A stretch of DNA of 64,000 bases, from assembly GCA_963556195.1 (NCBI GenBank), contig OY744520.1:155212607-155276606 (forward strand), read 5' to 3'. The notes beneath the pieces were generated by a model, which worked only from the letters and a program-made list of their open reading frames with translations, did not search any database and was not told where the DNA came from. Below are positions 35,231 through 48,224 of this stretch, in pieces. Position numbers and translations under genes: made by a program. Position 1 is the stretch's first letter. The number at the start of each line of letters is the position of its first letter. The stretch is from Sepiola atlantica (taxonomy: Eukaryota; Mollusca; Cephalopoda; Sepiida; Sepiolidae).

Positions 35231-38200
35231 AAAACATAGGTATATATTGTAAAATCCTTGTATCCTCTTAATCGTAAATAATATTATTATAATAAGATTT
35301 AATTATCTAGTATTAATGCTTGTATCTACTTCATTGTGACTGCTCTTATTATCAGAAACATAAGTATCTACTGTCAATGTTTGTATTTACTTTACTGTAA
35401 ATGGTCTTATTATCACTAAAATAACTATTACATGTACATTTCTGTATCGTTTTATCGTAAATGCTGTTATTATCAGAAACATCAGTATCAAGTGTTAATA
35501 CTTGTATTGACTTATCATAAATGTTGTTATTATACAAAACATATGTATCTAGTGTCAATCCTTCTGTCCATGTAATCTTAAATTATCCTATTATTAGAAA
35601 CATCGGTATCTAGTGCCAATCTATTAATCTATTTCATCGTACATGCTCTCATTATCCAATTCATATTGAATGTTCTCATTACTAGAAACGTGGGTATCTA
35701 GTTTTAATCCTTGTATCCACTTTATCTTAAATTTTCTTTTGATGAGAAATATTGGTATATAACGTAAATCCTTGAACTCACTAACTCTGAAATTATTTGA
35801 TGATCAGAAACATATGTAGTACGTGTCAATCTTTGTATGTATCCCGTTGTAAATGCTATTATTATTAGAAACATTTGTATGTAGTGTTAATCCTTGTATG
35901 CACATCATCATAAATAGCCTTATTATCAGAAAACTTGTATTCTCTGTGAAACTATTGTATCTCCTAAACCGGAAATGCTCTTATTATGGGACATCTAAGT
36001 ATCTTGTATCAATCCTTGTACTTAATTAATTGTAAAGACGTTAACTATCAGAAGCACATGTACATAGTCTTAATACATGTACCCACCTAATTGTAAATAC
36101 TCCCATTATTAAAACCGTAGGTATTGTGTGTCAATCCTTGTTTACATTTTATAGTCTAAATTGTAATCTAGAGTAAATACTTGTATTCACTTAATCGTAA
36201 ATTATCTTATCATAAGAAAAATAGGTATCTAGTGTCAATACTTGTATTCACTTAATCGGAAATGTGCTTATTAGAAACATATGGATCTAATGTCGGTCAT
36301 AGTCTCTGTTTTTTCGTAAATACTATTATTATCAAACACAAAAGTCATCTAGTGTTAATCGTAGTATCCACTACATTGTAAATGATGTTATAATAAGAAA
36401 TAAATAGTCTTATTATATGAAACATATGTATCTAGTGTCAATCTTTTTGTCCGCTTGCGTATAAATGTATTTATTACCAGAAACATAGTATCTAATGTAC
36501 ATGAGTGTATATTCGTAATCGTAAATGCTCTCATTAGAAAAAAAACACATTGGTATCTTGTATTAATACTTATACCCACTTAATTGTAAATGCTCTCATT
36601 ACTCGAAACATACTTATCTAGTGTCAATCCTTAAATGTACTTCTTCGTAAATGCTTTCATTTTTAAAAAAACATAAGTATGTAGTCCTAATCGTTGTATC
36701 CACAAAATTGTAAATGCTCTCATCATCTAAAATATAAGAATCGAATGTCAATCCTTGTATCAACATCATAGTAAATGCTCTTATTATCAGAAAAAAGAGG
36801 TATATTTTGTAAATCCTTTTATCCACTCCATCGTAAAGACCTGCATTATCAGTAACATAGGTATCTTGTGTTTATCCTTTTATACAGTTTATCGTAAATG
36901 CTCTTATTATCCGAAACATTGGTATGTAGTATCAATCATTGTATTAACGTAATCGTAAATCGTCTCATAATCAGGAACCTACTAGTTAGTGTTAATCCTT
37001 GTATACATTTCATCCTAAGTGCTATCATTATTAGAAACAAAGACTCTAGTGTTAATCCTCATATCTACTTAATAGTACATGCTTTCATTGTAAGAAACAT
37101 TAATGTCTTGTATCAATCTCCGTATCTACTAAATTGTGACTGCTCTTATCATCAGATACATAGACATAGAGTGTAAAACCATTTATTTACTTAATTATAA
37201 ATGTTTTTATTATAAGAACTATAGGCATGTTGTGTTTATCCTTTGTATCCACTTCATCGTCAATGCCCTCGAAATCAGAAACACTCTATATAGTGTCAAT
37301 CCTTGTATCAACTTCATCGTAAATGTTCTTATCATCAGAAACATGGGTATCTAGCGTCAATCCTTGTATTTACTTACTCGTAAGTTTTACTGGTATAAGA
37401 AACATAGGTATCTGTTCTAAATCCATGTATCTACTAAATCGTAAATGCTCTTATTATCAGACACATATGGTATCTGGTGGTCAATCCTTTATCCCCTTGA
37501 TCGTAAATGCCCTGATTGACAGAAAAGAAGGTATCTAGTGTAAATCATTGTATCCACTTTATTTTAAATACTTTTATTATCAGAACAATAAGTATCTAGC
37601 ATCAATTAATGTATCGCCCTAATCGTAAATTCTAACATTATTAGAAACATATTGATCTAGTGTACATCTTAGTATTAACTGTATCGTCTAAATTATTATC
37701 ATGACATACATAAGCATCTAAGGTAAATACGTGTATTCACGTAATCCTTATTTTCTTCATAATTAGAAACATAATCTCTAGTTTTAATCTTTGTATTCAC
37801 TTAATCGCAAATGATATCATTACTAGAAACATAGGTATTTAAGTTTAATCCTTGTAGCCATTGTATAGTAAACTCTTTTATAATAAGACACATAAGTGTC
37901 TACGGTGAATCCTTGTACTAACGTAAATGTACATTTGTTCATTATAACATAACATAACATGAGTATCTCGTGTCAAACCTTGTATCAATTTAATCATAAA
38001 TAATCCCATTATCAGAAACATAGGTATCTAGTGTGCAATCCTTGAGGTCACTTTTGCGTAAATGCTTTTATTTTAAGAACAATAAGTATCTAGTCTCAAT
38101 CATTGTAACCGCCCAATCCTATATGCTTGCATTGTTCTTAACATAGGCATCTGATGTCTATACTTGTATCAACGTCATCGTAAATACTCTTATTATCAGT

Positions 38201-38375
38201 AACATAGGTATTTATTGTGAATCCTTGTATCGAATTGATCGTAAATGACTTCATTATCAGAAACACAGGTATCTAATGTTTATCTTAAGATACACTTCAT
38301 CGTAAATGATGTTATCATCAGAAACATAAGAGTCTAGTGTCAATACTTGTATCGACGTAATCGATATAAATGCTC
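35231..38375. repeat. large ~60-61 bp minisatellite/satellite array
   Basis: About 50 head-to-tail units over 3.1 kb. Each unit contains, in order, 'agaaacataggtatctagtg', 'tcaatccttgtatccactt' and 'atcgtaaatgctcttattat'. Units diverge by many substitutions and 1-3 bp indels throughout, with no block of near-identical units seen by eye, so the array is old and not recently homogenised. Because about 61 is not a multiple of three, reading frames rotate between units. The frames across it are therefore repeat translations, not proteins. It begins and ends abruptly against unique sequence. Confidence 0.95.
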
Positions 38376-39360
38376 ACTCGGCCAGTACTGACTCAGCTAC
38401 ACTGGATCTTGAATCAAAAACGGACTACACTGCGCTAGACAGACAGCAAATCGCCTCCAAAAGTAACACATAATTAAGACAATCAACTTTTAGGGTAGGA
38501 ACGCCCAGTTCTGCCTGGAAAAAGCAGAAGTAGGTGTCCCACTCACCACAACTTCTTGAATATGTGTCCACCAATAGGGGAAATACTCACGACGTGACGC
38601 TTAAACACTATTAACAAAGGGACGAAGCATCATTTAGGTAAGTTAATCAGGTTCCAAAAGCCATATCGCTTACAACTGCTACAGACACAGCGTTCGCTTG
38701 GTTTCCAAAACCCACCGCTAATCAGGACACTTAACATGTTGGTACTTAGCAATTAAAATATCTTGAAGGCACGCCATGTATAAGCACACTAACAGACAAA
38801 ACGTCCAGACATCAACCTGACAATTGCAAAAACTTATTAATACACGGACATTATAATATGTGATAATAACTCACCTCATAGATCGTATAAACTAAATAAC
38901 CAAACTCATGTTCTTAAGAGTAATTGATATAGACACACCACTATAAAACTTACACATATCTAAACACAACGATGAAGGGAATTCGTGCAACTATTTAAGG
39001 GCAATAACAATTAAGTATAGCAGGAAGAGGTGGTTTGATGTTCTGTTCTATTTTGAGGCTAAAAGCCTTAGGAAAATCCTTAGTGAAAGTGGACAATTAT
39101 CACATGAATTCTTACTCATTACCCCACTTCACAAGATCGCTGCCGTCAAAATCTTATACTGTCAATATCCCGGAAACTATGCAACTTAGACACTCTTATT
39201 TGGTGATTATACCTAGGTGTTCATGCCAAATAAATGAGATAAAAGCATTTCTGATTATATCAGAGTGTTCATTTGTCCCGAAATGGTAAATTACACTACA
39301 AACGTGTCATCATCATTATGATATAACAATAATGGTTTGTTAGTAAAAATATTTGCAAGT
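38376..39360. other. unique stretch, nothing recognised
   Basis: Less AT-rich for the first 350 bp. An 84-codon frame at 39035-39289 shows no recognisable domain. Confidence 0.4.
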
Positions 39361-39369
39361 AAAAACCTC

Positions 39370-39990
39370 AAATCACTCTTTTTGCATTTGCATGATTAGC
39401 AACATCTTGTGCACGCGCATTTTACGTCTAGAGAAAAAACATCTATTGCACGTGCACTGTGGTCTATATCGGAACCAGTTGGCCATCTATTTCCATCCAT
39501 CCATGTTTGCTTGGACTAGGGACTAGTGTCAGTGGCTCTTGCGCTGTTGTCCAGACACTCGCCTTAAACACCCTCCTTTCTAGATCTTTGTCAAGCGCAT
39601 CACACGCAGGGTATCATTTCCGCATCCCCAGTCCTGTAACCAAAAACCCTTATTTGAACAATATAACGTTGGTGTAATCAGTGATAGGTTCATTGGAATA
39701 CATTTTGCAAACAAAGTGACTACCACTTCCCTCAACTCTAGCAATGTAAGAAACAGAGTGCTAGGCAGTTTTACAAACTCACTCAAGAGGAGTGGAACGT
39801 CATTTTTCCGCTTGAAGCAGTACATTTTGCCCTTGAAATCTAAAGAAGACGTGTTGTCTGATCCAGTAAATTCATGAAAGAAAGCCAAGGCGCTGCACGT
39901 TGTCACACCCAAACTGGGGGAAATGTTGTTCAGAGAGATCATGTTGACTGTATTTCCGGTTAGATTTCTGATTCAGGATTTACCACTTGA
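39370..39990 (-). pseudogene. degraded C-terminal part of a multicopy invertebrate protein family
   Basis: Minus strand from 39990 downwards: 'SPSLGVTTCSALAFFHEFTG' then 'SDNTSS' corresponds to the conserved '(S/A)LGxxxCxALxxFHAxTGCDTxSxF' motif; the Cys of TGCD is Ser here. The frame stays open for 120 codons (39942-39580) to 'DWGCGNDT', matching the usual C-terminal '(P/S)xxWGW' region. Further down, in shifted frames, a Cys-rich tail is recognisable ('KCACTRCC', then 'SCKCKK'), like the 'CxxLCxCxxxC' tail of the family. Stops and shifts show decay. Weaker similarity may extend up to about 40250. This is the same family, by memory, as the fragment at 6880-8040, which represents the opposite end of the protein. 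Confidence 0.6.
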
Positions 39991-41930
39991 TGTGGGGAAG
40001 TTATACAGAAGAATTACGACAACATCTGTTTCGCCAGTATAGATCATTCCCAATGATTAATGATAGAGGGTATGAAGTAGATGTACAAGGAAACGAGTAT
40101 CTGCCTCCTTGTGATTACCCCATTGGCGTTCCATTCCATGCAATTAGGACTTGGTCATCAGAGGTTATATAAACCTGTTTGCCATATTGGAATGGTGTTT
40201 TGACATGGCCTTTTTACAAATATTCGAGAGCAAGAATGATTTCAGTTTCTTGGGTTACTTGTTCTGATTAGCATTTTATAATGCCGATGGGTGGATTTAG
40301 TTGAGCAATTAAAGTAATGCTAAGCTTCAATAGCGACCGTATATCCTCTTATAAGCTGTTCTGCAAGCGATCCTCTTCGACTGAAGCTGATGTGTCATGG
40401 ATGTCTTCAGTGAGGGGAATGGATGGTCATCTTTACTCGTTTCTTCATTACAGAAGAGATGTTTATTTCGATTAGTGCCGACGACATGTTTAGTGCCAGG
40501 ATGCTCGATTTGCTGCACAGATCCTTCATCTAGAAATTCCATGTTTGGGTAGAATGAATGATTAACATCTCACAATTTATTTACAAGCTTGATAATATTG
40601 TGGATGCCTCCATTCTACTAACTGTGGCTGTCAAAAGAACGGACAAGTTCTTCGGATTTTTTCTTGGCAGAGGACACCCAATTCACATTTCATTGTTCCA
40701 GCCATCACACTAGCATCGAGGGAAAAGAAAATACATTTAAGTATATGATAATTACGCATAGGATTTGTGTGGCGGTCATATTTAATTTGACAATTTTGAG
40801 AGATAAATACTCTGATGTAGTCAGAAATGGGTTTAACTGATTCCTTGACCATGAACACCTAGGTATATACACAAATCTGTATTTTCTCGAGACTTAATTA
40901 TAAACCGCTGTCTGGCTTTTATATATCTGATTGTCTGTTGCCTACAGGTAGAAAATCGCTGTTTTAAAAATTTTTTTTTATTATTTCTCTTTATTAGTTG
41001 ATAATTAGTGGGAGGTCTTCCAAGCAAATCTAACAAAATGACCGTAGAAAACATAATTAAGAGACTAAAAAGAAAAACCAAAAAAAATAATTAGAAATAA
41101 AATTTATCTTGCAGACTTATCAACCTAACTAAAAGTAAGATGGGAATGGCTAGCAAAACAATAATTATGCATATTATCATGAAATTCGAAAGCAAAACCA
41201 ATCTGTACCTCTTAGCAAACACTAAATCAGTATTAGACTCTTCCAAAATATAGCACCCAACGAAATATGTATATTCTACACATCGATAACTAAAGTAATG
41301 TTAGATTAAGCAATAACATTTGCGTCTAAATGATTAGCAAAAATGCGCAATGAACACATAACTCCGTTCAATAACAAAACCTGTGTAAATAAGACCCATT
41401 CAATATTGTGAGTGATACATACGATAACGTAGACGTAGCGAGTGGATCGACTTTTTCCTACTTGACACACTAAAAATGTATTTCTTGAACAGTTATTCGG
41501 CCTATAACAAGATGATGGCTTATCGCGTGACTGTTTTGGTAGTATCTTAGATATACTCTAAAAAGATACAATAAATTAATTTAAAAATTTAAGATTTAAA
41601 ACCACAATTAGTACAACCTTTAATAAGGTTAGTTTGTAAGACGTAAACCTAGATTTAATGGATTAAACCCAGAAGGCATTGCATAAGCAATATGATGTAC
41701 TAAGATATATGAGGAAAAATATGCCACTCCGATGGTCTTTAAGAACATGATAGACAATATTAGTCAAATAATTTCAAATTTATCACCCAATCTGTATATC
41801 TTTACTACGCTGAACCCTATTATAATTACACATTCCAATGAAAAACAGACTTACTTAACTTTATATATTATTTTTATTTTCTACGTCTATACCAAGTATT
41901 AATTGTTCGTTTATTATTATTTGATTAGGG
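39991..41930. other. unrecognised stretch
   Basis: 39991-40250 may be more of the preceding pseudogene; a plus-strand 61-codon frame there (39987-40172) has balanced composition but no motif. The rest shows no supported feature. Confidence 0.35.
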
Positions 41931-41939
41931 TTATATTCA

Positions 41940-42167
41940 GTAAACGAAAACGAACCGGCAATATCTGGTGTGGTATTAGCCCTGGGCGGGCTATGCCAGT
42001 TTCATCCGAAAGAGGAAGTTTACAGGGAATATCAAATTCACAAGCTGCCCCCAGCTGCATGTTTATCCTGGTCATGGGAAGATGATATACAGCGCCTAAC
42101 ATTCCAAAATGGTCACTCATCTGGTACTGGCCAAGTTTCACGTCGTTTATCTTTGGTCATCTAACGA
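41940..42167 (+). other. GC-raised segment open on both strands (unresolved)
   Basis: After an acceptor-like 'ttatattcag' the plus strand is open for about 75 codons to a stop at 42162, and the minus strand is open for 74 codons (42141-41917). Composition is clearly less AT-rich than its flanks. The plus frame includes 'LGGLCQFHPKEEVYREY' and 'WSWEDDIQRL'. I recognise no domain in either frame. It may be an exon or an unrecognised mobile-element piece; no donor site or partner exon was identified. Confidence 0.2.
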
Positions 42168-42539
42168 GAACCGGTGTGTCAACACGATTATACCGTATAT
42201 ATGTTCCCTCTGGTCGCATTTTTTGGCTACGCTACCGAGTCATCTCCTTCTCTCTCGCTGTCTGCAAGAAGGTGTTCCTATTTACTTGTCTAGAATTATA
42301 TAATTGTGAAAAATCTACATACAGTACATAGTTAAAGCTAAATAAATTGGTTTGGACTATTAAAATAATTTTCATCGCTATTGATAATGTTTAACCATAT
42401 ATGTATGTATGTTTATAATCGCTTATGTTTGATGTAAATCATGTTTTGAAACACAACGTAAATCATACATCTATGTGTCACGCCAAAGCTATAATTATTT
42501 TCTGATGGGAATGTTTTAAGATTAATTTATTAGCAAGTT

Positions 42540-42600
42540 AAATAGCTCAGTTGGTACAAAGTTTCGGTTTCGATTTCCGATCACGGCGTCCGATTAATTT
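42540..42600 (+). mobile_element. tRNA-like (SINE head) remnant
   Basis: 'aaatagctcagttggtaca' is a good polymerase III A box / tRNA D-arm match and 'ggtttcgatttcc' a B-box-like site. They are too close for an intact tRNA, so the anticodon region is deleted. Confidence 0.45.
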
Positions 42601-43255
42601 GGTGGGAATTTATTATTTATTATTAATGCAATCTTTTCCATTTCTAAATGAAGTTAACCAGCAACAACATAAAAAATCATCTCAATCTCGCCACCATTCT
42701 CGTTCAACACGAATAACACGTGAACGAGTTTTTGTAAAAATACTCCTACCCCACAACACAAATTACATATATTCTTAAACAAAAACAAAATTTACGTCAA
42801 TTATCTAAGTACCTGTCTCAATAAAAAAAAACAATAATTACTTCTAAACCTAAAATAGGAAATCATTCTGCTTACACACCTACATGGTAACTCGAAACAC
42901 GGCCAACGAGTTTTTAAGTTGCACTGCGGGCTGCAACGTCATGCACAGGTCACACTGATGTTTTTTTTTATTTTTGGAAAACAGTTTCTTGATATATTTA
43001 AGTCCCCCTCACCGATAAAGTTTACTATGACCAAGCGATTGTTAGTGCTAATGTTTATCTGGATACATCAGAAATCGATCTGAAAAGTCCATACACTTTT
43101 ATACAAATATGAGTCAAAACGTAAACAATTAGAATAAAATCAATAAATAAATAAAATAAAAATAAAAACATATTTTGAGGGGCCTTCTAATACTATTTTA
43201 GACTAAGATCTTTCAAGAAATTATTTATTACAAAACTATCATGAAACAAGTTAAA

Positions 43256-43294
<39 letters not shown>

Positions 43295-44110
43295 CACATA
43301 AATATATATATATATATATATAATTATTCATCTAGTGTTCCAAGTCATATAATAGTTGTCTGAATAAAGTACTGTATTGCTAGTATATTCAAACATCAAA
43401 TGGCTAAACATAGTATCAAAAGTAATACATATTGACTGAGTTTTTAACATAATTAAAAACAATTATATACAAAAAGGAAATATGCAGTTTGGGGTAAGGG
43501 CTTCCTTTTACTGCAAAGTAAAAATAATAAGAATTAAAAACATATAAAATATACTGCGTATGTTAGTCAGACAATAACTATCATATATTCCGTTTTCCTT
43601 GGGTTTCTGTCTAGAGAAAACGGCACTAATATTTGCTGGAGAATATTTGAGAAAATTCAATTAATAATAGAAATAGACAGAACAACGAAATCTCCCAGTA
43701 TGCAGAACACCATCCTATTTTATTGTTTTTAATTTTAATTTCATTAATTATCTCGTCAATTGTCTGTTTTCAGATTTTTCGTGAAGAACACCGACCAATC
43801 ACTTACTAGAAAGGTGAAATTACAAACATACAGCGAAACAAAACAGCGAATTACCCCAGAAAGCAACATACTTCCTCTATGAGAAATCTAACAGATACAA
43901 AAAGTGGCTGACGAAAACCAATGTAAAGTTTACAATATAAACTCAAGAAAAAACAGAAATATTTTACCTAGGCCTGCTGTCCAAGCTTGAGACTTAAGTT
44001 ATCATGATGATTTGAACTGCTGTAACATTATGAGTACATATATATTAGTCTTTTATTATTAAGTTATTAAGCACTCAATAGGATCTTATCTACGTAACAA
44101 AACGATAAAT
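42601..44110. other. AT-rich stretch with one TA tract
   Basis: TA tracts at 43257-43322 split by 'tttacacataaa'. Nothing else recognised. Confidence 0.5.
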
Positions 44111-44114
44111 TATA

Positions 44115-44181
44115 CATATGTGTATGTGTGTGTATGTGTGTGTGGGAGAGAGAGAGAGAGAAAGAGTGAGAGAGAGAGAGT
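44115..44181. repeat. (TG)n-(GA)n compound microsatellite
   Basis: TATG/TG repeats followed by GA repeats with minor interruptions. Confidence 0.9.
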
Positions 44182-44918
44182 TGTAGAATGTATGTGTGCA
44201 GAGAGATAGATAGGCAAAATAAAGGAAATAGACCGGTAGTGTAATATATTCTTTTTTACACCTACAATGTTTTATTATCTATTAAAGTGTAGGGTGAAAA
44301 AGATATGATCAATATAGAGATCGTGATAAGAAACATTCCCGTGAGTCTGCAGCCGTTAAGCTGGTAGTTTCGTTTGCAAGATGTATCATAGGATCAATAC
44401 TAACAGTCTCACCACGTCTTTCTGTTGGAGACAAATCGAATACACAAATAATGGCATAGCGATATCTCAATACTGATGAGTCCTAAACTCTGCAATGTCC
44501 GCGAGGCGTCAGTCTGCGTTGAAATCGGTGTTATTATTCTTCGAGTTTGTACACAATAAGGGAAGGAAGTTATTGGGATGGGAAGTAACAGTGCCGGTGA
44601 TATATTGATAGATGGCTTGATATATAGAGAATAATGATGCGGTAGATTGGGTGCGTGGTGGATACCTGTGATAACCCGTGTGCAATTCGTGTCGAGAAAA
44701 TGGCAGTCAGATTAGATTAAGACAGGGAAATCCATTTGGGAATAGATTGACATTTCAAAGGACAAATATAAGGAGAGGGAAATAGTGCATACAGACATGG
44801 CTGCGAGAGTAGCATGCGATAAGAAGAGAATAGTAACATAAAATGACCAATAGAAAGAGTGAAGGCAGTTGTTTTAAAAGTAAGACAATTCTAGAAATGT
44901 TAAATACTTATAAAAATG
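44182..44918. other. unique stretch, nothing recognised
   Basis: No supported feature. Confidence 0.4.
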
Positions 44919-44982
<64 letters not shown>

Positions 44983-45000
44983 TATAGATATATAGATAGA

Positions 45001-45063
<63 letters not shown>

Positions 45064-45064
45064 A
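44919..45064. repeat. (TA)n tract, left of MITE
   Basis: About 146 bp of TA with GATA variants in the middle. Confidence 0.96.
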
Positions 45065-45449
45065 CAGGGTGGGCCAAAATAAGGGTCCTATCTTTAAATT
45101 TGAATAACTTGAATTTAAATAACTTCCACAAAATAAAAGTTAAACTCACCAAACTTTATGTGTGCGTAGACTGACCCTTCCGAGATTTTTTGAAATAAAC
45201 AAAACAAATTTTAGCCGAAAAACACTTCTTAAAACTTACAAAAACTAAAGTATTGTTTTTTACATTGTTTTGAGTTTTTTAAGCAAAAATAATGTTTTCT
45301 AAATGAGGGTACGTTCCTTAGGGCTAATACGGCTCATGCTTACTTCGGAAGGGGTCCTTTACTTATTCTAAAAAAAATGTTTAAAAAAAATCAATAAATT
45401 AAAAAGTTATGAATTTTTAAAAATAGGACCCTTATTTTTGCCCACCCTG
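45065..45449. mobile_element. Tc1/mariner-type MITE, 385 bp
   Basis: Terminal inverted repeats: 45065-45091 and 45423-45449 match at 26 of 27 positions ('cagggtgggc.aaaataaggg' outermost), with weaker complementarity reaching about 55 bp inwards. Each end is flanked by TA. There is no open frame, so it is non-autonomous. It sits inside a (TA)n tract with TA runs on both sides. Confidence 0.92.
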
Positions 45450-45562
<113 letters not shown>

Positions 45563-45597
45563 ATTTTAAGTAAATAATATTAAATTATTTTGACCTA

Positions 45598-46015
45598 AAT
45601 ACGCCAGCGTTTTAAGCGTACGCCCTGAGAGCGAAAGCTTAAAACGTTGGCGTGTAGGGAATGAAAATGTCAGACGGTCGCACGGCTCGCTCCCTTGCCA
45701 CAGAATGAACCTAGACTCCGTAAGCTAGCGCATAATTATTAGGCCACGAGAGATAACCACGGCAAAGAAGGGAATTTAACTTCTATTTATGCGATGGCCA
45801 GTATATCTAGAAAAACTGAATAGAGATTCTACGAACGCTGTCAGAATATGCCTTATAGTTACGTGTCAGTCTATTTAAACTACCCCTAACAGGGTCTTAC
45901 TTTAATCTTATTAAAGGGGCTTATAACCATATCATATATTACTAAATAGTATTAAATTATGTTTACATACATACGCCAGCATTTAAGGCGTTCGCTTTCA
46001 TCAGTGTAGGCAATG
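45598..46015. repeat. hairpin plus partial direct repeat
   Basis: 45600-45656 is an inverted repeat ('tacgccagcgttttaagc' pairs with 'gcttaaaacgttggcgt' with one mismatch). Its left half, with the preceding 'attaaatta', recurs in direct orientation at 45948-45995 ('tacgccagcatttaaggcg'). This looks like a duplicated retroelement or SINE end. The segment between has several CpG sites and no gene. Confidence 0.65.
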
Positions 46016-46124
<109 letters not shown>

Positions 46125-46454
46125 TTTAGCAGAACTTACCCGCCCTCCGGGCAGCAGTTAATTGGGAAGGGGCCGTTAATTAAAAAAATGTTTTTTACTC
46201 AGAGAATTACATATTTTTAATAAACTTCGGTAAATTTGTAGATTAACATCCTCAGCTAAATTATGAGATACTTCTTTTTAAGGTCTAGATTGTTAGGGCA
46301 GTTAATGTTTTACACAACCCTAAGTTTGACTGAACTGGCCCCAAAAATTGAATTTATATTTGAAAATTTTCCCTTCTTTAAATGATAAAATAATTGTTTT
46401 TTTTTCTTTTCTTCTTTCCATCAATTTAAAAAAAAGTAGTAATTTTTTGTTGGG

Positions 46455-46625
46455 GGTACGGGATTTAGCGGCGGATCACCCGAGACGACCGCTATCTACC
46501 CCATCCTCTTCTCGCTTCTGCTTCGTTAGAAAGCCGAGACAACCACACTCTCTCTCCTAGTCTCTCCTTCCTGTCTTGCTTCTGCCTCGCCGGTAAGGTT
46601 GTTAGTGAGCGCATGGAGTTAAAAC
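46455..46625 (+). promoter_or_regulatory. CpG-rich patch with donor-like site (candidate)
   Basis: About a dozen CpG dinucleotides in roughly 170 bp within otherwise CpG-poor AT-rich DNA. It includes a near-duplicated 'tctcgcttctgcttcg' / 'tcttgcttctgcctcg' element and ends in 'gcctcgccggtaaggt', which would serve as a splice donor (CG|GTAAGG). It could be a promoter or first non-coding exon, or a GC-rich repeat. No transcript evidence. Confidence 0.2.
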
Positions 46626-47940
46626 TTAAGGTGTTTAGATACTTTCCGATTTATTTATTGAATAACTTTAATGGACGAAACTATTGCATATAGATAGCCA
46701 GCAAAAATAATGCAATTTCAAAATAGTAATACTAAACATTAATTAATTATGGACGGTTTTAAAATAGTTATGCTGATTATCCAGTCAAACAGTTATCTCT
46801 TAATCTTTTATATTCACTATATATACAGAATACCAAAAAGGTATGTTAAATGTGTCTGTGTCTGATGTGTTATGATTTGTTCAATGCCGGTGTGAATTTA
46901 GTTATCAAGTGTTTTTTTCTTGTATAAAGATATTGGAATAATCTTGAGTTTCATAAATTGGCATGATCTTGAATCTTCCTCTGCTGCATGTATAAATATG
47001 TTGTATAATAATAAATGTGTGTTTCCTAGAGTGTTATGTTGCTTTTATGTAGAGCGATACAATGTGAGTGTTTTAGTAGCGTCTCTATAGGATTTGTAGC
47101 GAGTTGTGCATTTTATTACATAGATTAAATTCTTTGAGGTGCAGTTTAAGTTTTTTTCAAATTTTGAATGGACGTTGTATTTTTAATGTGTATGAATCTC
47201 TCTCTATTATTATGTCACAAAATGCACCACTTTGTTTGTTGCATTTTTACCCCTTTGTTTTGTGTGTTCGTTGAGTTTGCATTAGGACAAATCTATTGGA
47301 GGTTTTTTGGTTGAAGATTTTTAATTATTTCTGTTGTTTCTTAGTATTTTGCTCAGTTTTGTTTTAGTTTTCATTGAGTATGTCTAGGTTTCTTTTTATC
47401 TCTGTAAATAATTCCGGACAGTTTTTGTGGTGTGTAGGGGCGTATGAAAATGAATGTGAGTGCGTGTATGACGACAAAAGCAGATATACGCGCACACACA
47501 TATGAATATACGCACGTACATGCATAAACTAGAACAGATACATTGACGTAAAACATGGTGTAATGACAGACGCACACACTAAACCATCGAGATGATGAAA
47601 AATAAACCACTCCTATGAATTATAGTCACTAATTGCGACCTTTCTTATTCTGTATCAAAAGATTGACCAAATAATTAACACGCTTCAATAAACTAAAGTG
47701 GTACCGTTGACGACCACGGGAAGAAAAGGGAAAACCCACAAGCATACACACACAGACCCTAAACATTTAAGAATAAGAAGATTGAACCCACATTTTTTTA
47801 AACAACATTTTTTTCAAAACAACAATATCTGAACAGATTCAATCATGCTCGAAAATTATGTCATTAAATGTAAACACAAACTTAAAAAATTAAATAATTT
47901 ACAAATGTTTTTAAATTAATGTATCTTGGTATCTCCACTT
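46626..47940. other. T-rich to mixed stretch, nothing recognised
   Basis: No supported gene. A (CA)-rich patch lies at 47480-47585. Confidence 0.45.
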
Positions 47941-47944
47941 TTTA

Positions 47945-48060
47945 AGTATACACTTTTGCTTTCGTAAAGAACTACACTACCCTTCCAGCGACCGGTATTG
48001 AAAATAATCTCTACACTGACGATTCCTGAAAGTATGAAACGTATACGTATGTAATTAAAA
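47945..48060 (+). mobile_element. tRNA-derived SINE, copy 2 (partial)
   Basis: Shares 'gcgaccggtatt.a.aataa', 'ctctacactgacgattcc' and 'atgaaacgtatacgtatgta' with copies 1 and 3. The tRNA-like head is less clear here. Confidence 0.65.
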
Positions 48061-48224
48061 ACAAATACTTATAATTATTTGTCACCCCCACATCAAGGCT
48101 GGGCTCGGTAGCGAGTACTATAATCACAGTAGTCAACGTGGCTTCAATGCATGTTCCTTTCAATAGTCAAACAACTTGACGACATATGTCATTAAATAAA
48201 TGTAATCTCTCGCTCATTCGTTAA

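Noticed and set aside
35352..37538. Several 63-92 codon frames with recurring 'IIRN' and 'VNPCI' peptides
   Set aside because: They come from the ~61-bp satellite, whose period is not a multiple of three, so no frame repeats consistently.
35231..38375. CRISPR-like regular repeat spacing
   Set aside because: Units are continuous tandem repeats with no unique spacers, divergence is spread through the whole unit, and the genome is eukaryotic.
39987..40172. 61-codon plus-strand frame with balanced composition
   Set aside because: It probably lies antisense to the upstream part of the minus-strand pseudogene; no motif.
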